Positions 1 through 5,467 of a stretch of DNA of 6,918 nt are shown piece by piece; within the stretch, counting starts at the first letter, position 1; each line of letters starts with the position of its first letter. The translations under genes and the position numbers were made by a program. The notes under the pieces were generated by a model. It ran no database searches, was not told where the DNA came from, and saw nothing but the letters and a program-made list of their open reading frames with translations. The DNA comes from CAYSBK01 sp964429265. Lineage in GTDB: Bacteria > Planctomycetota > Phycisphaerae > Sedimentisphaerales > Anaerobacaceae. Location of the stretch: positions 1 to 6,918 of the forward strand of contig CAYSBK010000133.1 of the NCBI GenBank assembly GCA_964429265.1, written 5' to 3'.

Positions 1-28
1 GGGGGCTTTAGGGCTAACAGGGTAGTTG

Positions 29-45
29 CCGAGATTTTTTCTCGG
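29..45. repeat. short perfect hairpin with all-T loop
   Basis: CCGAGA (29-34) and TCTCGG (40-45) are perfect reverse complements around a TTTTT loop. Read on the minus strand, the loop is AAAAA and the stem is followed directly by a CAAC-containing single-stranded stretch. It lies in the non-coding leader left of epsI. It is not a normal intrinsic terminator, because the T run is in the loop and no T run follows on the + strand. It may be part of a larger structured RNA cut by the left edge. Confidence 0.6.
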
Positions 46-93
46 GGGGCGACCCTTCACACCCGGAAGATAGATTCGCGAACCTTTTTACAG

Positions 94-126
94 GTTGGCT
101 ATGCGCCGGCGCAGAGCATAGCCAAC
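94..126. repeat. perfect 11-bp inverted repeat just before epsI
   Basis: GTTGGCTATGC (94-104) and GCATAGCCAAC (116-126) are exact reverse complements separated by an 11-base GC-rich loop (105-115) that contains the palindrome GCCGGC. The right arm ends two bases before the G-run (129-134) that is the likely ribosome binding site of epsI, whose GTG is at 141. In RNA this would be a strong hairpin next to, but not covering, the translation start. No T tract follows, so it is not a standard rho-independent terminator. It may be a regulatory hairpin, an operator or a dispersed palindromic repeat; the window alone cannot tell these apart. Confidence 0.75.
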
Positions 127-140
127 TTGGGGGATGCTGT

Positions 141-890
141 GTGCTTGAAGTAGAACAGAGACTGCACACGAACCGACCGCGATGGCAATACTGGCTCCTG
201 GCAGTAATGTTAATCGCATCTTCGGGCGTCACATACCGGTTTCTTGCATCTCGTGTTGAATACGCGGTGGCGAAACCTGTCAAGCTGCCGGTGGGTCTGG
301 ATGATTTCCCCACGCGCATCAGCCAGTGGGTTGGCTCCGATTTACCGATTCCTCCAGCGACCAGGACCTATATGCAAGAGAACTTTGCCGACGATTATCT
401 CAGCCGGCGATACATTAACACCACAAGCAACATATGGGCCGATCTTTATGTGGTTTACTGTTCGTCGCGGCCAGGAAGCATAGTGGGGCATCGCCCGCGG
501 CAGTGCTATCCGGGCGCAGGCTGGGTCCACGACGGGACAGAGGTCTCCAGCTTTGTTTCTCGAGCGGGCCGGCGGATACCGTGCCTCGTTCACAGGTTCC
601 ACAGGCCTGTTTCCCCTTACGAGGAGGTTGTTGTGCTGAATTACTACCTTCTGAACGGCAGAATTACAAACGATGAGGACCGATTCTCAGGTCCGTTTGG
701 CAGAAGGCCCAATATCGCAGGCGACCCGGCACGCTACGTGGCCCAGATTCAAATAAGCTCAATTTCGGCCACTGCCGTTAAGTCCGCCGCCAGGGATATA
801 AGCGACCGAATACTTGATTTTTTACCCGGCGAAGACGGCCGAGTCCGGGCAGCTACCGGTAACAGGCTCGTCGACGCCGGATTGAATTAG
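141..890 (+). CDS. epsI: EpsI-family exosortase-associated protein (DUF3485)
   Basis: A 249-residue protein of the EpsI family, found beside exosortases and exopolysaccharide genes; its biochemical role is not firmly established. Residues 16-36 form one hydrophobic segment after a basic N-terminus, predicting an inner-membrane anchor with the rest outside the cytoplasm. Family signs are the FPTRISQWVG segment (W63), the block YVVYCSSRPGS, and the core HRPRQCYPGAGW (H117, C122, P124, G127, W128), matching the family's H-x-P-x-x-C-x-P-x-x-G-W pattern. A later strand VVVLNYYLLNGR is also typical. The GTG start at 141 is preceded by GGGGGA (129-134) at six bases. The frame stays open upstream to a stop at 15, but no better start was seen. 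No exosortase is in the window, so one is expected to the left or elsewhere. Family assignment is firm; function is family-level only. Confidence 0.85.
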   Translation: MLEVEQRLHTNRPRWQYWLLAVMLIASSGVTYRFLASRVEYAVAKPVKLPVGLDDFPTRISQWVGSDLPIPPATRTYMQENFADDYLSRRYINTTSNIWADLYVVYCSSRPGSIVGHRPRQCYPGAGWVHDGTEVSSFVSRAGRRIPCLVHRFHRPVSPYEEVVVLNYYLLNGRITNDEDRFSGPFGRRPNIAGDPARYVAQIQISSISATAVKSAARDISDRILDFLPGEDGRVRAATGNRLVDAGLN

Positions 891-902
891 ATCTGAGCCG
901 CG

Positions 903-929
903 GTCGGGCGCCCAAGGAAGCCGCCCGAC
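903..929. repeat. 8-bp inverted repeat 12 bases after epsI stop
   Basis: GTCGGGCG (903-910) pairs perfectly with CGCCCGAC (922-929) around an 11-base loop. The stem is GC-rich and starts 12 bases after the epsI stop codon at 888-890. That is the position expected for a 3'-end stabilising hairpin or terminator. No T run follows, so an intrinsic terminator is not supported. It could protect the epsI mRNA end or attenuate read-through. Confidence 0.6.
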
Positions 930-1115
930 GAACGCGAGACGTAAGCTGCTTCTGTGAAACGGGTTACGGCGAATTTTTCAATGCAACCGAGGGGGACGGG
1001 GTGCATCAGGACGGCTGTTGTACGCAGCGCAACGGGAACCGGTCGGTGCCCGGATGCTGGATAATCTCGGCATGAAAGCAAGTCAGTGCTCCCGGCCCAG
1101 GCGGAGCGATTCCTC

Positions 1116-1123
1116 AGAGGAGA
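1116..1123 (+). promoter_or_regulatory. ribosome binding site that fixes the acyltransferase start
   Basis: AGAGGAGA is a strong Shine-Dalgarno match. Its GGAG core (1119-1122) ends eight bases before the ATG at 1131. It favours that ATG over the in-frame GTG at 1086, which would add 15 residues and place this motif inside the coding sequence. Confidence 0.7.
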
Positions 1124-1130
1124 CCTCCAA

Positions 1131-1688
1131 ATGCTCTACGGATTGAGACGGATATACAGAAGGCTCAGGAATGAAAGAATAAAGAGGAGGTTGTTTCGCA
1201 ACCTTAACATCGGTGAGGGCACGAAGTTCTACCCCGAAAGTCTCGATGGTATGTTCCCGCACCTGGTTTACGTTGGTAAGAATTGTATCTTTGCGCCGCA
1301 GGCGGTGGCGCTTGCCCACGATGCCAGCTACTACCTGTTCACGGGAAAGTACCGCGTGGCTCCGGTTTTCATCGGCGACAACTGCTTTATCGGCTACGGG
1401 GCAGTCATTATGCCGGGTGTCAGGATCGGCGACAACGTTGTGGTCGGAGCCGGCAGTATCGTTACTCGAGACGTTCCTTCAAATTCCGTTGTGGTAGGTG
1501 CCCCTGCGCGAGTAACGGCCACGCTTTCAGAGTACCTCGAGAAGGTCAAATCGGACCAGATGTTCCCGGCCCCTTACAGTGGCAAGAAACCCTGCCTGGT
1601 CAACTACAGGGATGTAATCGCATTCAGAGAATACGTTTACGGTGAACTGAAGCCTTTCAAGGCGGAATTATGCTCAAGCGCGACATAA
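1131..1688 (+). CDS. hexapeptide-repeat O-acyltransferase (LbetaH family)
   Basis: A 185-residue acyltransferase of the left-handed beta-helix type (WbbJ/maltose O-acetyltransferase-like). These use acetyl-CoA or a similar donor to acylate a sugar hydroxyl or amino group. The N-terminus is short and strongly basic (RRIYRRLRNERIKRR), as in membrane-peripheral surface-glycan enzymes. Helix coils run from about residue 27 to 128, with repeats such as VGKNCIFAPQAV, IGDNCFIGYGAVIMPGV, IGDNVVVGAGSIV and the closing VVVGAPARV. H63 in ALAHDAS is the likely catalytic histidine, followed by an excursion loop (about 66-77). The C-terminal 50 residues are outside the helix. The ATG is chosen on the strong ribosome binding site before it; GTG at 1086 is the alternative. 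The 3' end overlaps the flippase gene by 19 bases, implying translational coupling. The acceptor sugar cannot be read from sequence. Confidence 0.9.
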   Translation: MLYGLRRIYRRLRNERIKRRLFRNLNIGEGTKFYPESLDGMFPHLVYVGKNCIFAPQAVALAHDASYYLFTGKYRVAPVFIGDNCFIGYGAVIMPGVRIGDNVVVGAGSIVTRDVPSNSVVVGAPARVTATLSEYLEKVKSDQMFPAPYSGKKPCLVNYRDVIAFREYVYGELKPFKAELCSSAT

Positions 1689-3040
1689 GCGCGACATTCA
1701 CGGGTAATGCGGCAGGTTTTTTGTTGTCGTTGTGCACGTCGGTGATTCTTGCGCGTACACTCGGGCCTGCGAATCGTGGGCTGCTGGGGCTGGCTATGCT
1801 TATCCCCGCGGTCGCGGCGAGGTTCTGCACACTGGGCCAGGAAATGGTCAATCTGACGTTTGGGGGACTCTATAAAGACCGTCGTAAAAACCTGTTCCAG
1901 CAGTCGGTAATTGTGACCCTGACCGGGTCGGTAGTCAGCACGGTCTGTATCTGCGCCTTTTACTTTTGGTTGCCCGTGGACAAGGGCCGATTCGGAGAAC
2001 TTCCGCACGGGACGGTGTGGCTGGTTTGCCTCGTCGTGCCGCTTGTAATGTTCAGCACGATGATAGTTGCCCTGGTCAGAGGGGTGGGGAAAATAACGAC
2101 CGCTGCCTTTCTTCACGTGTTTCAGATTGCGGGTTTTCTGCTTTTGCTGGCGGCGGTTGTCGTATGGCGGGGTCTGGAGTTCAAAACGGCGTTGATTTTG
2201 ATGACACTGAAGCCTGTGATTACCATTATTGCGTCGATTTGGGTGCTCAGGGAGCTTGTTACGTTCAGACCGTCGGATTTCTGCGGGCGATTGTTCAAGG
2301 AGAGTCTTGGTTTCGGTTTTCAGCTCAGTCTCGCCAGTTTCGCAGGCTTCCTTATTTATCGAATCGACCAGGGGATGCTGGCGTATATGGTGCCCCTGCA
2401 TCAGGTGGGGCTTTACGTGGTGGCAGTGAACATTGCCGAGCGTCTCCGGATGGTGCCGAGTTCCATTTCCGGTGCTTTTTTGCCTCGCCTTGCCAACGAA
2501 TTGTCGGCGCGGCAGCAACAGGTTCCGTTGGTATTCCGCTGCACCACGGTGGTATCGGTTGCCGCGATGCTGGTTGTTTGGGGGCTGGGGGTGCCTGCCA
2601 TATTTGCACTATACGGACCGGACTTTTCAGGAATGGTATCACCTTTTTTGCTGCTCTTGCCGGGGATAGCTTCCCTGGGAGGCTCATCCATTCTCGCCAG
2701 CGACCTTATGGCCCGCAAGAAGCCGAAATACAGCATCTTCACCGGCTATACCGTGCTGGCTGCGAATATAATCCTGAATCTTGCACTAATCCCCGTGCTG
2801 GGCATCAACGGGGCTGCGGTGGCCAGTTCCGCTTCGTACATAGCCCAGGGAATATTGTGGATTTTCTTTTATCTTCGTGAATCAAAAATGGCTCCCGGCC
2901 AAATGATTCCGCGGGCCGAAGACGTTAGACTTGTAACAGCGGCGTCCGGTTCAATGCTTCGTGATTTAACGATGGGCGGCGTAGACAGACTCAAGTCGGT
3001 GGTTGTTACCGTGTTGCGTGTGGGCAATGAAAGGCGATAA
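1670..3040 (+). CDS. Wzx-type polysaccharide flippase (MATE/MOP superfamily)
   Basis: A 456-residue integral membrane protein with about 12-14 hydrophobic segments across residues 10-402, the usual length and pattern of O-antigen/exopolysaccharide exporters. It would flip a lipid-linked oligosaccharide from the cytoplasmic to the outer face of the inner membrane. Family signs are the N-terminal ILARTLGPANRG (26-37), the mid-protein RIDQGMLAYM (231-240) followed by VGLYVVAVNIAERL (246-259), SGAFLPRLA (267-275), and GINGAAVASSASY (378-390) before the last strong membrane segment. About 55 residues after residue 402 look soluble and cytoplasmic. The ATG overlaps the end of the acyltransferase gene; AAGG at 1659-1662 is a plausible ribosome binding site. 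Five bases separate its stop from the next ATG. Beside three glycosyltransferases this supports a Wzx role, but no Wzy polymerase is seen. Confidence 0.93.
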   Translation: MLKRDISATFTGNAAGFLLSLCTSVILARTLGPANRGLLGLAMLIPAVAARFCTLGQEMVNLTFGGLYKDRRKNLFQQSVIVTLTGSVVSTVCICAFYFWLPVDKGRFGELPHGTVWLVCLVVPLVMFSTMIVALVRGVGKITTAAFLHVFQIAGFLLLLAAVVVWRGLEFKTALILMTLKPVITIIASIWVLRELVTFRPSDFCGRLFKESLGFGFQLSLASFAGFLIYRIDQGMLAYMVPLHQVGLYVVAVNIAERLRMVPSSISGAFLPRLANELSARQQQVPLVFRCTTVVSVAAMLVVWGLGVPAIFALYGPDFSGMVSPFLLLLPGIASLGGSSILASDLMARKKPKYSIFTGYTVLAANIILNLALIPVLGINGAAVASSASYIAQGILWIFFYLRESKMAPGQMIPRAEDVRLVTAASGSMLRDLTMGGVDRLKSVVVTVLRVGNERR

Positions 3041-3045
3041 CTGTT

Positions 3046-3966
3046 ATGAAGAAACCCAGATGCGATATCTTGCTTGCAGGAAATCCACGCTGGGCAAAGG
3101 TTCTGTGTGACGAGCTGGCGGCGGAAGGTTCGTCCGCCTGCTTGCACTCGGGCCTGCGCAAATCATTGCGGCAGTTGAAACCCGCTGCGATGTGGAAGTT
3201 TGTCTCGGCATCGGTGGTGCACTGGGTTTCGGGAACGACCCGGCAGGTACCATTGTTTTCGCTTGCCAAGCGACGCAAGAAGAAAGTGGTCCTTCACTGG
3301 ATCGGGACCGATGTCGTCCAGTTGCGAGACTACTTATCGCTGAGCAAGCGTTTGCCCGCCTTTTACGGTGAACTCATAGACATTCATCTGGCCGACAGTC
3401 CCTCTCTCCAGCAGGAACTGCAGGAGCTCGGGATATTATCGCAGGTCGTTCGGCTTTTGCCCCAAACCGTCGAGGCCGAGGTGCAGCCGTTGCCGGAACA
3501 GCCGGCCGTTCTGGCATACTGGAGCGACGAATCCCGGGCTGAATTTTACGGCGGCAGCTTTATTCTGTCGCTGGCCAGGAACCTGCCGAACATACCTTTC
3601 TATATCGTCGGCTCCGGCAGGGGGAAAATGGTGGATGCTCCGTCGAACGTTACGTTCCTGGGCGACGTTTCGGATATGGACGAAGTTTACCGCAAAACGA
3701 CGGTATTCGTGCGGTTTATTCAGCACGACAGCCTTTCCGCTATGGTGCTGGAGGCGCTGGCGCGGGGCAGATATGTTCTGTACAGCAAGCCGTTTCCCCA
3801 TACGACTATGCTGTTGGGGCTTCAGGACGGACTTGCCGCTTTGCAAAAGGCCTTTTCGGCAACGACGCCCAACACCGAGGGTGCCGAGTACGTTCGGGAG
3901 AATTTTTCGTGGCGGGCCGAGATAAGCAAGCTGAAGGAAATCTACGGCCGCCTGTCCGGTGGGTAA
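3046..3966 (+). CDS. short GT-B glycosyltransferase, GT4-like
   Basis: A 306-residue soluble protein, short for a GT4-type enzyme (commonly 350-420). It probably transfers a sugar from a nucleotide donor to a lipid-linked acceptor at the cytoplasmic membrane face. The N-terminal domain begins with a beta strand (CDILLAGNPRW) and has HWIGTDV (84-90), a block seen in several surface-glycan GT-B enzymes. The donor-binding half shows FYIVGSG (185-191), NVTFLGDVSDMDEVY (201-215) and HDSLSAMVLEALARGRYV (227-244). E236 sits at the place of the GT4 donor-contacting glutamate, while the usual second glutamate of E-x7-E is not obvious. The start is five bases after the flippase stop, with AAGG at 3031-3034. 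A GTG at 3909 inside its end could also start the next gene, but the ATG at 3981 is preferred. Donor and linkage cannot be assigned. Confidence 0.8.
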   Translation: MKKPRCDILLAGNPRWAKVLCDELAAEGSSACLHSGLRKSLRQLKPAAMWKFVSASVVHWVSGTTRQVPLFSLAKRRKKKVVLHWIGTDVVQLRDYLSLSKRLPAFYGELIDIHLADSPSLQQELQELGILSQVVRLLPQTVEAEVQPLPEQPAVLAYWSDESRAEFYGGSFILSLARNLPNIPFYIVGSGRGKMVDAPSNVTFLGDVSDMDEVYRKTTVFVRFIQHDSLSAMVLEALARGRYVLYSKPFPHTTMLLGLQDGLAALQKAFSATTPNTEGAEYVRENFSWRAEISKLKEIYGRLSGG

Positions 3967-3980
3967 GAATCGAGCTTGCG

Positions 3981-4763
3981 ATGCGAATCAGCGTGGTCAG
4001 TTGCGTGAATGACTTTGAGGTCTACCATAGATGCGTTGCCTCTTCGTTTCGGCAACGCGAAGAAGACGGTGATGTTGAGCTGATTGCCATTGATAATACG
4101 GCGGCGCGCTGGTCGGCGCCTTCGGCTCTAAACGAAGGCTGGAAAAAAGCGAACGGCGAAATACTGGTATTTTGTCACCAGGATGTGATATTTCCGCACG
4201 ACTGGCCGGAGCAAATGCTCCGCCAGATTGCTAAAGTTGAGAAGATTGACAAGAACTGGGGCGTACTGGGGCCTTACGGCGTTTCAATGACCGGCAAATG
4301 TGTCGGCAACGTCATCGACCCACACCGCAGTTCTTGCGAAAAGCGCCTGCCGGTTGTCGTTCAGTCTCTCGATGAGCTGTGCCTGATCACCAGGAGAAAC
4401 AGCGGTTTGCGGTTCGATGAGAGGCTGGGTGGTTTCCATTTCTATGGTGCGGACATCTGCCTGGAAGCAATGACAAAGGGGATGACGAACTTTGCTATTG
4501 ATGCTTGCGTGCAGCATTTGTCGCCGGGGCCGGTCGACGAGGCGTTCGTTGAAATGGCCAACAGGCTTTTCAGGAAGTGGTCCGCCAGGCGCTCACCGAA
4601 GCTGGTTATCGAAACGACCTGCGGGATATTCAGGATAGGCTCGGGTTTTGCAACGGAATGTGCGTACGTGTATGCCTGGTTCAGAAGGGCGGTGCGACGC
4701 CGGTTGCAAAGGCTGTCGCGTAGTATCTTGCCATGGCTGGGAAAGACACAAACACAACGGTAA
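3981..4763 (+). CDS. GT2-like (GT-A fold) glycosyltransferase, StrF-type
   Basis: A 260-residue protein resembling the small glycosyltransferase-like family that includes the StrF domain. It opens with the Rossmann-like strand MRISVVSCVND, then ELIAIDNT (33-40), LNEGWKKANGEILVFCHQDV (50-69) and WGVLGPYGV (93-101). HQDV (66-69) occupies the position of the metal-binding DXD motif. GFHFYGADICLEA (151-163) matches the family's F-H-x-Y-D-x-D-x-C-L motif, with G replacing the usual first aspartate. A late histidine (H179, in VQHLSPG) is in the usual metal-ligand area. The basic, partly amphipathic C-terminus (235-250) may contact the membrane. The ATG at 3981 fits the family N-terminus; an in-frame GTG at 3909 would add 24 unconserved residues and overlap the previous gene. 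No strong ribosome binding site precedes the ATG. Its end overlaps the methyltransferase gene by 31 bases. Substrates are unknown. Confidence 0.77.
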   Translation: MRISVVSCVNDFEVYHRCVASSFRQREEDGDVELIAIDNTAARWSAPSALNEGWKKANGEILVFCHQDVIFPHDWPEQMLRQIAKVEKIDKNWGVLGPYGVSMTGKCVGNVIDPHRSSCEKRLPVVVQSLDELCLITRRNSGLRFDERLGGFHFYGADICLEAMTKGMTNFAIDACVQHLSPGPVDEAFVEMANRLFRKWSARRSPKLVIETTCGIFRIGSGFATECAYVYAWFRRAVRRRLQRLSRSILPWLGKTQTQR

Positions 4764-5446
4764 ATGTGGACCGCAGCTGTGAAACCACCTCGATAGGGGT
4801 ACCGTGGCTTCAATACGCCCACTACCGCAACGGCTTCAAGAAGAGATGGCCGACGATATGGCACTTGCCGATCGTCACCAACCCATTCGCGATGCTTGCG
4901 AACTATATCAAGCAACCTGAAGCCGTCCTTGATGTTGGCGCCACGGACAGGGTATGGGAGCCGGCGATTCGCAATCTCTGGCCCGGAGCTTGTTACCGCT
5001 CGTTGGATTTGGACAGAACCAATCGGCACGACTACTACAGCTTCGACGCGGTTGATATGCGATTTGACCTGGTTTTGTGCTTTGAAGTGCTGGAGCATTT
5101 GCCGCCCAGAGAGTTGCTTGAAATGATCCACAGGTGTATTGCCGCCTGCAAGCCGGGTCATTTCCTGGCTTTTTCGGTGCCGAACCTGCTTGCCGATTCA
5201 TACTGGATGGATTTCACACACCAGACGGCGCTAAGTTTCTGGGACCTGCCGACGCTGATGAATTACTGCGGGCTTGAAATCGTCGAGGCGGCACGATGGC
5301 TCACCGACAGTGCACGCAAGCAGTTCATTCACCGGCATCTGTTCGGCCTTTTGCACCGGGCCTTGAATAAGGACTATTGTCAGTCGATTCTGGTGCTCGG
5401 CAAGAAAACGTGCGTCGAACAAGCCCATTCGAATGCAAAGTCCTGA
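4733..5446 (+). CDS. class I SAM-dependent methyltransferase
   Basis: A 237-residue protein with the Rossmann-fold methyltransferase pattern (Methyltransf_23/11-like). SAM-binding motif I is VLDVGATD (65-72), lacking the usual G-x-G. An acidic strand end follows (LDLD, 91-94), then FDLVLCFEVLEHLPPRELL (111-129), which is strongly diagnostic, and a later strand FLAFSVPN (144-151). The C-terminal part (152-210) is rich in aromatic and histidine residues and probably shapes the acceptor pocket. In this setting a role in methylating a sugar of the glycan is likely (inference); a protein or lipid target is not excluded. The ATG at 4733 lies inside the glycosyltransferase gene with no clear ribosome binding site. 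An in-frame GTG at 4766, just after that gene's stop, would give 226 residues and is a real alternative. The next gene starts 21 bases after its stop, in the same frame. Confidence 0.87.
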   Translation: MAGKDTNTTVNVDRSCETTSIGVPWLQYAHYRNGFKKRWPTIWHLPIVTNPFAMLANYIKQPEAVLDVGATDRVWEPAIRNLWPGACYRSLDLDRTNRHDYYSFDAVDMRFDLVLCFEVLEHLPPRELLEMIHRCIAACKPGHFLAFSVPNLLADSYWMDFTHQTALSFWDLPTLMNYCGLEIVEAARWLTDSARKQFIHRHLFGLLHRALNKDYCQSILVLGKKTCVEQAHSNAKS

Positions 5447-5467
5447 AAGCCCGCTTGTAGTGTGAAT

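Larger units (their letters stand above)
891..1130. other. 240-base non-coding spacer
   Basis: This is the only sizeable gap in the gene run. It holds a hairpin directly after epsI (903-929) and the acyltransferase ribosome binding site at its right end (1116-1123). I see no convincing protein, tRNA or recognised riboswitch on either strand. A 64-codon minus-strand reading frame at 887-1081 shows no family features. The spacer is a likely place for an internal promoter of the downstream genes, but I could not identify credible -35/-10 boxes by eye. Confidence 0.5.

Noticed and set aside
1..45. c-di-GMP-I riboswitch call
   Set aside because: Only scattered resemblance on either strand; the full conserved core is absent or outside the window. 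It is kept as a low-level finding and not as a feature.
903..929. Intrinsic terminator after epsI
   Set aside because: The stem is good, but the following bases (GAACGCGAG) contain no T run, so only a hairpin is reported.
1086..1130. Upstream GTG start for the acyltransferase
   Set aside because: A strong ribosome binding site (1116-1123) is properly spaced for the ATG at 1131 and would otherwise be inside the coding region.
1637..2518. 293-codon open frame on the minus strand
   Set aside because: It is antisense to the flippase. The translation is rich in R, H, Q and N with no domain pattern, whereas the + strand protein has clear family motifs and membrane segments.
1966..2880. 304-codon second frame on the + strand inside the flippase gene
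   Set aside because: The composition is Gly/Arg/Cys-rich with no recognisable motifs. It is a GC-driven shadow of the flippase frame.
3909..3980. Upstream GTG start for the GT2-like gene
   Set aside because: It would add 24 residues unlike the family N-terminus and overlap the preceding gene by 58 bases. The ATG at 3981 directly begins the conserved first strand.
4442..5161. 239-codon open frame on the minus strand
   Set aside because: It spans two well-supported + strand genes in antisense and shows no domain features.
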